A DNA stretch of 7,613 bases from Candidatus Wallbacteria bacterium. GTDB lineage: Bacteria; Muiribacteriota; UBA6191; JACPRK01. Shown here in pieces: positions 1 to 5,291 of this stretch; within the stretch, counting starts at the first letter, position 1, and every line of letters starts with the position of its first letter. The stretch covers positions 1-7,613 of the forward strand of contig JACQFU010000248.1 of NCBI GenBank assembly GCA_016199905.1, read 5' to 3'. The translations under genes and the position numbers were made by a program. The notes under the pieces are model-generated. The model saw nothing but the letters and a program-made list of their open reading frames with translations. It made no database searches and had not been told where the DNA came from.

Positions 1-429
1 GCCGACTTCCTCCGAACCCGGCATCAACACCAGATAGCGGCCCGGCAGCGAGATGTAGGTCGTGATGCTGGCGCCCTTGGAGCCGATCTCCTCCTTGACC
101 ACCTGCACCAGCAGCTCCTGCTTGAGGCGAATCACGTCCTGGATCGGCGGACGCTGGCTGCCGTGGGAGGCTACCCGGGCGCCGTCGGCGCTGCGGTAAA
201 ACTTCGGATCAATCTCGTCGATCGGCAGGAAGCCGGCCCGGCTGCCGCCGAAGTCGACGAAGCACGCCTGCAGGCTCTTGGCGATGCTGACGACAACGCC
301 TTTGTAGATGTTGCCTTTGACCTGCTCGCGGCCGGCGGATTCGACGTATAGGTCCTCGAGCGCGCCGTCGTTCACTATCGCGATACGGCTCTCCTCGACA
401 TCGACCATGTTGATCAGCATTCTCTTCAT
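1..429 (-). CDS. rne/rng: Rne/Rng-family ribonuclease, N-terminal part (runs off left edge)
   Basis: RNase E/G family endoribonuclease, which cleaves single-stranded AU-rich RNA in mRNA turnover and rRNA maturation. Only the first 143 residues are present, of roughly 500 in the short form. The protein opens MKRMLINMVDVEESRIAIV, the usual N-terminal strand pair. It continues into the S1 RNA-binding fold with GNIYKG (residues 39-44), FVDFG (57-61) and GFLP (66-69). Then follows a stretch ending in LVQVVKEEIGSKGA and TTYISLPGRYLVLMP, the signature just before the DNase I-like catalytic part, which lies outside the window. The ATG at 429 is chosen because GGAGGT sits 11 nt upstream; the in-frame ATG at 420 would be 20 nt away. 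E versus G type cannot be decided without the C-terminus. The family assignment is very secure. Confidence 0.95.
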   Translation of the reverse strand, partial: MKRMLINMVDVEESRIAIVNDGALEDLYVESAGREQVKGNIYKGVVVSIAKSLQACFVDFGGSRAGFLPIDEIDPKFYRSADGARVASHGSQRPPIQDVIRLKQELLVQVVKEEIGSKGASITTYISLPGRYLVLMPGSEEVG

Positions 430-440
430 CGAGGAAGACC

Positions 441-446
441 ACCTCC
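441..446 (-). promoter_or_regulatory. Ribosome binding site of the Rne/Rng gene
   Basis: On the minus strand GGAGGT lies 11 nt before the ATG at 429. It supports this start over the second in-frame ATG nine bases further in. Just upstream, a CTTGCC/GGCAAG pair (about 459-483) could form a 5'-leader hairpin. I mention it because RNase E leaders are autoregulated in enterobacteria, but nothing here proves that. Confidence 0.6.
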
Positions 447-703
447 GGACGATTGGTGTCTTGCCCGGACAGGGAGGCGGCAAGCATCGACCGCCGCGGC
501 GAGTGCACGCGGGCGGGACGGCAAGGCGCCGGTGGCGACGATCTCCGGGAGGCAGGCCGCAGCAATCGTGGAGCTGCGTCGCCGCGGAGGGCCACAAGCG
601 AAACGTTTGGCGCGAGCGCGACGCAACCGATGGCTGCGACGCGCGCGCTTCCCTGCTTGGCAAGAAAGATGGAGCCGCGGACTGTAATCATGAGGTCGCC
701 GGG

Positions 704-721
704 CCGGTCGATTTCGACCGG
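704..721. repeat. Perfect inverted repeat, 8 bp arms with 2 bp centre
   Basis: CCGGTCGA-TT-TCGACCGG is an exact dyad. The 2-bp centre is too tight for a full RNA hairpin, although 7 bp with a 4-nt loop is possible. It could therefore equally be a binding site for a dimeric DNA-binding protein. It lies about 275 bp upstream of the Rne/Rng start. No function can be assigned. Confidence 0.45.
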
Positions 722-857
722 TGCGAGTGATCCGCGGCCGGATGTTGGTTGGGACAGCCGAACGGCGCCGACCCGCCATCGGGTCTGCCGGTCTGGGCTG
801 TGACCGGGAACGGAAGCTGAAGGCGCGCTGCACCCCGCAGGGCGCGCAGCCTCGACA

Positions 858-869
858 GGCAAATTTGCC
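858..869. repeat. Perfect 12-bp palindrome
   Basis: GGCAAATTTGCC is a self-complementary 12-mer with an AT-rich centre inside otherwise GC-rich DNA, the shape of a dimeric operator. No matching second copy was seen nearby. The role is unknown, and a chance palindrome is possible. Confidence 0.35.
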
Positions 870-887
870 GGATAGGGTTAATGAGCA

Positions 888-910
888 CCTGCCAGACCTT
901 CAGGGGCAGG
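888..910. repeat. Short hairpin-forming inverted repeat
   Basis: CCTGCC (888-893) pairs with GGCAGG (905-910) around an 11-nt loop. No T-run follows on either strand, so it is not a canonical Rho-independent terminator. Confidence 0.3.
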
Positions 911-1037
911 AAGAGTTAAAGAGGGCACACAACACCACTGGGCGCTCGCAGCCGGATCTCGGGAGGGAAAGAACCGAACGGCGCCATGATGCGCGAGCCT
1001 GATGAGTTCGACCGGGGTGAGCCACAGCGGCGGGCGA

Positions 1038-1056
1038 CCCGGGCTCGAAGCCCGGG
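1038..1056 (-). terminator. Stem-loop downstream of the zinc-ribbon gene, possible terminator
   Basis: CCCGGGCT and AGCCCGGG form a perfect 8-bp GC-rich stem around a 3-nt loop. It begins 12 nt past the TAG of the minus-strand zinc-ribbon gene. The position suits transcription termination or 3'-end protection. There is no U-tract behind it, so it would be a non-canonical terminator. Confidence 0.4.
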
Positions 1057-1068
1057 ACGCGCACCGTG

Positions 1069-1380
1069 CTACCTCATCTCCTGGAAGCACTCCTTGCAAT
1101 ACACCGGCTTTCTCCCCGTCGGCCGGAATGGAACTCGAGTCTGCTTGCCGCACTTGTCACAGGTGACGTCGTGCATCTGCCGGGGCCCGCCCGCCCCGCC
1201 CCCTCCGGCCGGCGACGGCTCACCACTGGCGGCCGAGGCCTTGCGTGTTGCGTTGCAGGGCTTGCAGCGGGAGGGCGCGTTCGTGAAACCCTTCTGGGCG
1301 AAGAACTCCTGCTCGCCCGCCGAAAAGATGAACTCCTTGCTGCAATCCCTACAGATGACCTTCTTGTCCTCGAATGGCAT
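1069..1380 (-). CDS. Small protein with two zinc ribbons
   Basis: A 103-residue soluble protein with two four-cysteine zinc-binding modules. The first has C10xxC13 and C39xxC42 around a GEQEFFAQKGF core, the pattern of the probable zinc-ribbon family found in many bacteria (zf-trcl-like). The second has C74xxC77 and C95xxC98 around GKQTRVPFRPTGRKPVYC. A Ser/Gly/Pro-rich linker (about residues 49-67) joins them. Such ribbons usually mediate RNA, DNA or protein contacts, and the precise role of this family is not known. The ATG at 1380 is preferred because AAAGGAGT ends 8 nt upstream; a TTG two codons earlier would leave almost no spacer. The gene appears monocistronic, with its own promoter and a stem-loop after the stop. 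Proteins of this layout are often found beside RNA-metabolism genes, so sharing a strand with Rne/Rng may or may not be meaningful. Confidence 0.9.
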   Translation of the reverse strand: MPFEDKKVICRDCSKEFIFSAGEQEFFAQKGFTNAPSRCKPCNATRKASAASGEPSPAGGGGAGGPRQMHDVTCDKCGKQTRVPFRPTGRKPVYCKECFQEMR

Positions 1381-1388
1381 GCCCAATT

Positions 1389-1396
1389 ACTCCTTT
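1389..1396 (-). promoter_or_regulatory. Ribosome binding site of the zinc-ribbon gene
   Basis: AAAGGAGT on the minus strand ends 8 nt before the ATG at 1380. It rules out the upstream in-frame TTG at 1386 as the likely start. Confidence 0.65.
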
Positions 1397-1495
1397 GACC
1401 TGGTGACGGGGTTGTTTGGCCCAAGGAGTTCCACCCTTTTTTGAGAAAGCCCTCCCGAGCCAAGGCATAAGGAGCTCCATGAACCGCCGGGAAGG

Positions 1496-1524
1496 AGTAT
1501 ACCCTATTTCCAAACAGGAAGTAA
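1496..1524 (-). promoter_or_regulatory. Sigma70-type promoter of the zinc-ribbon gene
   Basis: On the minus strand TTACTT (1524-1519) and TATACT (1501-1496) are separated by 17 bp. The -10 matches the consensus at five of six positions and the -35 is weaker. It lies in an AT-richer stretch of GC-rich DNA. Initiation near 1489 would give a leader of about 110 nt before the zinc-ribbon ATG. Confidence 0.5.
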
Positions 1525-1598
1525 ACACAATTCGGGCGCACGGGATCCCGCTTCCACCGGCCAATGCGCGCCACATGCTCATCGCGCTTTGCCCGGCC

Positions 1599-1607
1599 TG
1601 TTATCAT
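1599..1607 (+). promoter_or_regulatory. Extended -10 element placed for leaderless ppx transcription
   Basis: TG-T-TATCAT (1599-1607) has the form of an extended -10. Its last base is 7 nt before the ppx ATG, so initiation is expected at 1614-1615, at or one base before the start codon. No good -35 is visible, which is tolerated by extended -10 promoters. No purine-rich Shine-Dalgarno precedes the ATG, which fits a leaderless message. Confidence 0.45.
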
Positions 1608-1614
1608 CTGTCGC

Positions 1615-3144
1615 ATGAGGCTAGCGGCCATCGATTGCGGTACCAACTCGCTCCACCTTCTTATCGTTCACATGGATGACGACGGGAGGTTCGACGTTGT
1701 CTACGACATCAAGGACACGCCTCGCCTGGGCGAGGGGGTGACGCGCACCAGCGTGCTGTCGCGAGAGGCCCAGGGCCGCGCGATCCAGACGCTCAAGGAG
1801 TATCGCGAGATCTGCAACCGCTTCGGAGTCGACCGCTCGCGGGTCGTGGCCACCTCTGCCGTGCGCCGCTCACTAAACCAGGCCGACTTTGCGCACCGAG
1901 TAGTCAAGGAGACCGGCTTCGACCTCGAGATCCTCTCCGGTTCCGAGGAGGCCCGCCTGGTGGCGTTGGCGTGCAGTCACGAACCCGGCTTTACCGAGGG
2001 GCCTTACCTGCTTTTCAACGTTGGAGGCGGCTCCACCGAGCTGGTAATCGGAAGCGGTCGGGAGATCCGCGAGGCCCGCAGCGCGGAGGTCGGTGCCGTC
2101 ATTCTCAGCGAACGGTTCCTCAAGAACGACCCACCCAAGCGCTCCGAGATGGAGGCGATGGAAAAACACATCAAGAGCGAGCTTCGCAAGACCTTGCCGC
2201 CCGCTCTGGTCGAGCCGGGCCAGCGCCGCCTCTACGGCAGCGGCGGCACCACGATGAATCTGCTGCAGATGAAGCAGGTGTTGCGCTACGGCTCGGTCCT
2301 TGCGGGGACGTTCTTCCAGATGAACTTCAAGGCCGTCCGGGAGATGTACCTGTCGCTGATGGAGAAGAAGATCTTGCAGCGCAAGTCCCTTGCAGGCCTC
2401 AATCCCAATCGCGCCGACATCATCGTCGGAGGTGCCGGCGTGGTGAAAGTGCTGATGGAGACCTATGGCTACAAGGAAGTGATCACGCTCGACCGGGGGC
2501 TCAAGTACGGAGTTGTGGTCGAGGAGTCGATCCGGGTGAAGCAGAACATGTTCCGCACCATCCTGGCGCTGGCTTCGCGGCCCTTGGAGGAAGCCGAGAC
2601 GACCGAAATTCGCCATGCGCTGAAGGTGCGCGACCTGAGCCTGGAAGTCTTCGATGCCCTGGCGCCGAGCTTTCGGTTCGACCCCGCCGATCGAAACCTG
2701 CTGGCCCTCAGTGCGCTGCTGCACGACATCGGTCTCTCCGTGGAGATGCGCAGTCACCACAAGCACAGCTACGAGCTGATCCAGAAGAGCGACCTGTTGA
2801 AACTGCCGGGGCGAGAGCGCGACATGGTCGCGCTCATCGCGCGCTATCACCGGAAGGGCTTCCCCAGCTTGAAGCATGAGGCGTTCGCCCGGCTCGACAA
2901 GGACGACAGGCGCCGAGTCGAGATGCTCGCCGGCATCGTCCGTCTGGCGGACGGATTCGATCGCTCCCATTCGCAGGCGGTTGACACCCTGCGACTCCGG
3001 CTGGAAAAAAAGAGCGTCGTGGTGGAGCCGGTGAGCTCGCGTGTCAGCACTCTGGATTGCTTGGGCGGCGAAGGGAAGAAGGACCTCTTCGAGCACGCCT
3101 TTGCCAGGCGCGTCGTGGTGCGCAATCCGTGGATAGAGCCGTGA
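1615..3144 (+). CDS. ppx: Exopolyphosphatase-family protein (Ppx/GppA domain plus HD domain)
   Basis: A 509-residue protein of the Ppx/GppA family, which removes terminal phosphate from polyphosphate or converts pppGpp to ppGpp. The N-terminal actin-like fold shows DCGTNS (residues 7-12), ATSAVR (79-84), SGSEEARL with E111/E112 at the catalytic-glutamate site, and GGGSTE (137-142). The residue before that last motif is N135 (FNVGGGSTE), where the family usually has Asp. GSGGT follows in the second half of the fold. The C-terminal part is HD-like: HD at 370-371, SHHKHS around 380-385, YH at 411-412 and LADGFD with D446. The start at 1615 is chosen because translation from there opens directly into MRLAAIDCGTNS; an upstream in-frame ATG (1564) adds 17 unrelated residues. 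The stop overlaps the GTG of the CHAD gene (GTGA), so the two are probably co-translated. Family assignment is secure. The substrate and actual activity are uncertain because of N135. Confidence 0.93.
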   Translation: MRLAAIDCGTNSLHLLIVHMDDDGRFDVVYDIKDTPRLGEGVTRTSVLSREAQGRAIQTLKEYREICNRFGVDRSRVVATSAVRRSLNQADFAHRVVKETGFDLEILSGSEEARLVALACSHEPGFTEGPYLLFNVGGGSTELVIGSGREIREARSAEVGAVILSERFLKNDPPKRSEMEAMEKHIKSELRKTLPPALVEPGQRRLYGSGGTTMNLLQMKQVLRYGSVLAGTFFQMNFKAVREMYLSLMEKKILQRKSLAGLNPNRADIIVGGAGVVKVLMETYGYKEVITLDRGLKYGVVVEESIRVKQNMFRTILALASRPLEEAETTEIRHALKVRDLSLEVFDALAPSFRFDPADRNLLALSALLHDIGLSVEMRSHHKHSYELIQKSDLLKLPGRERDMVALIARYHRKGFPSLKHEAFARLDKDDRRRVEMLAGIVRLADGFDRSHSQAVDTLRLRLEKKSVVVEPVSSRVSTLDCLGGEGKKDLFEHAFARRVVVRNPWIEP

Positions 3145-4076
3145 ACCCTTCGCAGGCAGCCTCGTCGGAGCGGCGCTTGGTAGAGCGGTCGCTCGAGACT
3201 CTCGAAGAGTGGTGTCGGAAGATCGCGTGCGGCGATGAGGAGATCGAGACCATCCATCAGGCCAGGGTCGGCTCGCGCCGTTTCCGGGCGGCCCTAGGGC
3301 TGTTCGGCAGCGTGCTGGGCGAGAGCACGGCCCGGGAACTGCGAAGAATGTCCCGGAATCTCGGGAGGGCGCTGGGCCTCGTGCGCGACGCCGATGTCTT
3401 CCTCCGCCACCTTGTCAGACTGCGACCGCTGGGCGATCCGGCTCGCGCTGCCGCGCTGCGCTTTGCGCGCAATCGCGTTCGCCTGGAGCGGGAGGATGAT
3501 TTGTCTCCCATGAGGGCGGAGGTGGCGCGGTTCCTGGAAGCTTCGGCGTTGCTGCCGCGCGAGCTTCACTCTGCCCGCGCGGGACGGCCGGAGCGCGGAG
3601 CGCCCGTCCCGGGCTCGATGCGCGAGGCGATTGGCGCGCTTCTGAAGGAGCTGATAGGACTGGAGGAAGAGCTGCTGGCCGGCGGCGATCTGGCTGCCGC
3701 GCATCGCATGCGCATTGCCGCCAAGCACTTGCGCTACGCGATGGAGATGGTGCGCGGCGCCTTCCCCTCGGCAAAAGGAAAGACCTTTGACGCGGGTCTT
3801 TCGCTTGCCTCCAACGTCCAGGGAATGCTGGGCCACGTGCAAGACCACCACGTCTGGAATGGGCGCCTCAAACAGATGCGCCGTGAAGTGAAGCGCCTGC
3901 TGCAGGACCACGTCCTCGCGGCAGCCCTGGGTCGGCTGGCTGGCGCCGAACGTCGTGGCCGCGGCCGCAAGCTCCGCCAGTTCCTGCGCAAATGGGGCAG
4001 CGAGCGTGCGGCCGAGGATGGAACGTTGGCGGCTCTTTCCGCGCAACTGGGCCCGGGGGGGCGGCCAGAGGGCTGA
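3141..4076 (+). CDS. CHAD-domain protein, probable polyphosphate binder
   Basis: A 311-residue, highly basic, helical protein made of one CHAD domain (conserved histidine alpha-helical domain). Both repeats of the domain are recognisable. The first has H39xxR42VxxRRxR and R82DAD85. The second has H188RMRIAAKHLRYAMEM and LGHVQD (230-235). CHAD domains bind polyphosphate through a Lys/Arg-lined pore, and in Ralstonia such proteins have been found on polyphosphate granules. The CYTH domain often fused to CHAD is absent. The GTG start at 3141 overlaps the ppx stop by 4 bp. The frame is open further upstream inside ppx, but the extra residues do not look like a domain. The coupling with ppx makes a role in polyphosphate storage or its delivery to the Ppx protein likely. 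A G7 run near the 3' end could be a sequencing weak spot, although the domain is complete before it. Confidence 0.9.
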   Translation: MNPSQAASSERRLVERSLETLEEWCRKIACGDEEIETIHQARVGSRRFRAALGLFGSVLGESTARELRRMSRNLGRALGLVRDADVFLRHLVRLRPLGDPARAAALRFARNRVRLEREDDLSPMRAEVARFLEASALLPRELHSARAGRPERGAPVPGSMREAIGALLKELIGLEEELLAGGDLAAAHRMRIAAKHLRYAMEMVRGAFPSAKGKTFDAGLSLASNVQGMLGHVQDHHVWNGRLKQMRREVKRLLQDHVLAAALGRLAGAERRGRGRKLRQFLRKWGSERAAEDGTLAALSAQLGPGGRPEG

Positions 4077-4086
4077 TTCCCGGCCG
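4062..4086. terminator. Hairpin between convergent genes, possible bidirectional terminator
   Basis: CGGCC (4062-4066) pairs with GGCCG (4082-4086), and inside it GGG (4070-4072) pairs with CCC (4079-4081), leaving a 3-nt bulge. It covers the CHAD stop and lies just past the stop of the opposing nucleotidyltransferase gene; the gap between the two stops is only 21 bp. There is no T-run on either side, so termination is inferred from position only. Confidence 0.3.
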
Positions 4087-4097
4087 AGGGAAGTCGC

Positions 4098-4685
4098 TTA
4101 CTCTTGGGCCGTACGCTCCAGCAGCTTGCGCACGCGGCCGGGAGTGGCCCGGTCCATCGTCCGATGGGTAATGCTGCTCTTTTGCGGGCGGCGCAGCTCG
4201 TGGGGCGACAGGACGGAGACGTCGGCGACGGCCTCCGGCAGTTCGACGTAGTAATGCGGGAAGTCCCGGTCCTCGCCCCCCTTTCTGACCTGGACGATTT
4301 CCAGTGCGGCGTCGAAGCCTGCCTCCGCGAGCCGCACGCCGACGTCCTGGTGGCGATAGGCGAAGGTGTGCAGGTCGATGTCGCTGGACTTGCGGATCTG
4401 GCCGGACAGGACGCTGCCGATCAAGCGGGGAGAGAATCCCTCGAGGGCTTCCATCAACTCCAGGGCCCGCCGGCGCAACGCCTGCAGCCGCTGCAGCCGG
4501 GCCGGCCCCTCTTGCTCGTCGGCCAGCAGGTCCAGCTCCGAGCGAATCTCCACATTGTTCGGAAAGACCTCGAGCCCCAGTTCGCGCGCGGCTTTTCGCT
4601 TCGCGCGCAGGTACTCCTTGACGCCGTCGAAGTACATCATCTCGGCGGCGCGGCGCGCGACCTGCGTCCTGGCTGAGTTTCGCAT
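4098..4685 (-). CDS. Nucleotidyltransferase-fold protein (pol beta superfamily)
   Basis: A 195-residue protein with the minimal nucleotidyltransferase signature. G90-S91 is followed by ten residues and then D102-I-D104 (IGSVLSGQIRKSSDIDL), which give the nucleotide-binding turn and two metal-binding aspartates. D155 (AVADVSVLS) is a plausible third carboxylate. About 85 residues of charged helix precede the catalytic part, and a conserved-looking basic tail (SSITHRTMDRA, then RVRKLLE) follows. The substrate is unknown; the fold serves toxins, antitoxins, antibiotic adenylylation and tRNA processing. I see no HEPN or MNT partner gene beside it, so a toxin-antitoxin pair is not supported. The ATG at 4685 is chosen because the TTG at 4718 would lie inside the -10 of its own promoter. 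GGGAGG is 15 nt upstream, rather far. It is divergent from the membrane-protein/HAD genes and convergent with CHAD. Confidence 0.85.
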   Translation of the reverse strand: MRNSARTQVARRAAEMMYFDGVKEYLRAKRKAARELGLEVFPNNVEIRSELDLLADEQEGPARLQRLQALRRRALELMEALEGFSPRLIGSVLSGQIRKSSDIDLHTFAYRHQDVGVRLAEAGFDAALEIVQVRKGGEDRDFPHYYVELPEAVADVSVLSPHELRRPQKSSITHRTMDRATPGRVRKLLERTAQE

Positions 4686-4717
4686 GTTCGACCCGGTTCG
4701 CCTCCCGGGCCGGCACA

Positions 4718-4723
4718 ACTATA
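4718..4723 (-). promoter_or_regulatory. -10 element of the nucleotidyltransferase gene
   Basis: TATAGT on the minus strand matches the sigma70 -10 at five of six positions. It would start transcription near 4711, about 26 nt before the ATG at 4685. No good -35 is found at the expected distance. It is back to back with the plus-strand promoter at 4741-4770. Confidence 0.4.
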
Positions 4724-4740
4724 GCGCACGGCGGGGCGGC

Positions 4741-4770
4741 TTGACTCGTCGGCGGCAGCGGTGTCACGAT
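4741..4770 (+). promoter_or_regulatory. Candidate sigma70 promoter for the membrane-protein/HAD/cNMP operon
   Basis: TTGACT (4741-4746, five of six to consensus) is followed after 18 bp by CACGAT (4765-4770) with an upstream TG one base away, as in an extended -10. Initiation near 4777 would leave about 85 nt before the SD/ATG at 4853-4864. The -10 itself is poor. Confidence 0.4.
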
Positions 4771-4852
4771 GGGGTTCGCGGGTTTCCAACCGGGCCAGGA
4801 TTGGACCCCGCGCCCGCGACCAATAGAGTCGATTCATCCACCGAGAGAAGCT

Positions 4853-4946
4853 GGAGGAAAAATGTCCGAAGTCGGATCGTGCGGGTCGCAGCCAGCCTGC
4901 AAGTCGCGGCGGCGCGATCATCGGCGCAGCCGTTGGCTGGTTCCTG
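4853..4946 (+). pseudogene. Strong start signal and displaced N-terminus of the membrane protein
   Basis: GGAGGAAAA directly precedes ATG at 4862, the best translation start in the region. Reading from it gives MSEVGSCGSQPACKSRRR and then an Arg-rich, non-protein-like frame that stays open into the HAD gene. In the next frame the DNA just after KSRRR encodes IIGAAVGWFLMVACV, a clear membrane helix. That helix frame has no ATG, GTG or TTG between its upstream stop at 4824 and the ATG at 4947. One surplus base somewhere in 4865-4920 (for example in the gcggcggcgcg stretch) would explain both observations. A mutation, an assembly error and a real +1 frameshift are all possible. Confidence 0.5.
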
Positions 4947-5291
4947 ATGGTCGCCTGCGTGACCCACTTCGACACCGACCTGAGCGGGGCCGCAGAGCAG
5001 CTCCGCGCGGCGGGCTCCGCGGGAGACTTCAAGCAGGCGCAACAGCAAATTGCCTCTGCCGGGGGGCGGCTGCAGGAGATGAAAACGGCCTTGCAGACTC
5101 ATGTACTGCTCGCCGGCCTGGGCATCGTTTTTCTGACGATAGTCGGGAGCCTGTTCATGCACTCGGGCTCCAAGGTCCTGCGCGCTTCCCTGACGCCCGC
5201 CGGCGAAGCGGCTGTCCCCAGTTGCTGCGCAGGTTCATCCGGGGTCCACGACCAGCCTCCGGTTCCGGGCGGCCCTCCGTCGGCGACGTGA
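4947..5291 (+). CDS. Small two-helix membrane protein, apparently frameshifted at its N-terminus
   Basis: Unrecognised protein of 114 residues from the only standard start codon in this frame. The body reads as a helix rich in Gln, Ala and charged residues (about residues 8-50, for example GDFKQAQQQIASAGGRLQEM). It is followed by a membrane helix (VLLAGLGIVFLTIVGSLFM) and a Pro/Gly/Ser-rich tail. The frame upstream of 4947 adds IIGAAVGWF, so this ATG falls in the middle of a first membrane helix. It also has no SD. The original protein most likely began at the ATG at 4862, giving two membrane helices with a helical loop between them. The TGA overlaps the next ATG (TGATG), supporting this frame as the one coupled to the HAD gene. 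Function unknown. It could now be a pseudogene. Confidence 0.5.
   Translation: MVACVTHFDTDLSGAAEQLRAAGSAGDFKQAQQQIASAGGRLQEMKTALQTHVLLAGLGIVFLTIVGSLFMHSGSKVLRASLTPAGEAAVPSCCAGSSGVHDQPPVPGGPPSAT

Larger units (their letters stand above)
430..1068. other. About 640 bp without a convincing gene between the zinc-ribbon and Rne/Rng genes
   Basis: Several frames are open here on both strands, including a minus-strand frame over 209-862 that overlaps the ribonuclease gene out of frame. None has a recognisable domain, a good ribosome binding site, or a sequence that looks like a family protein. The interval contains four short dyads (704-721, 858-869, 888-910, 1038-1056), listed separately. I see no tRNA, and none of the conserved cores of RNase P RNA, tmRNA or SRP RNA. 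It may hold the ribonuclease promoter, but no clear -35/-10 pair could be picked out. Confidence 0.5.

Noticed and set aside
209..862. 217-residue minus-strand open frame across the gap and the Rne/Rng N-terminus
   Set aside because: Its last third overlaps the secure ribonuclease gene in a different frame. The rest shows no recognisable domain and is rich in Arg/Pro/Ser as in GC-rich shadow frames, although a short piece around 600-715 has protein-like composition.
989..1064. Possible tRNA, because CCCGGGCTCGAAGCCCGGG resembles a T-arm
   Set aside because: The loop does not start with the expected T-T-C, only five acceptor pairs form, and no D-arm or anticodon stem with a 7-nt loop can be built.
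1480..1679. Plus-strand small ORF with an AAGGAG-like site before ATG 1480, overlapping the ppx start out of frame
   Set aside because: The SD spacing is very short, no family is recognised, and the proposed ppx promoter and the opposing zinc-ribbon promoter both lie inside it. A leader peptide cannot be excluded but is not supported.
1873..3096. 407-residue frame antisense to ppx
   Set aside because: Long antisense frames are expected opposite GC-rich genes. The plus strand encodes a secure Ppx/HD protein with all motifs in order.
4051..4060. G7 run near the CHAD 3' end as a possible frameshift
   Set aside because: The CHAD domain is complete before it and the frame ends a few codons later, next to a hairpin and the opposing gene's stop; nothing is visibly lost.
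3868..4767. 299-residue minus-strand frame over the nucleotidyltransferase gene
   Set aside because: It is in another frame from the nucleotidyltransferase with the GSx10DxD motif, is Arg/Ala/Pro-rich and overlaps the CHAD gene.
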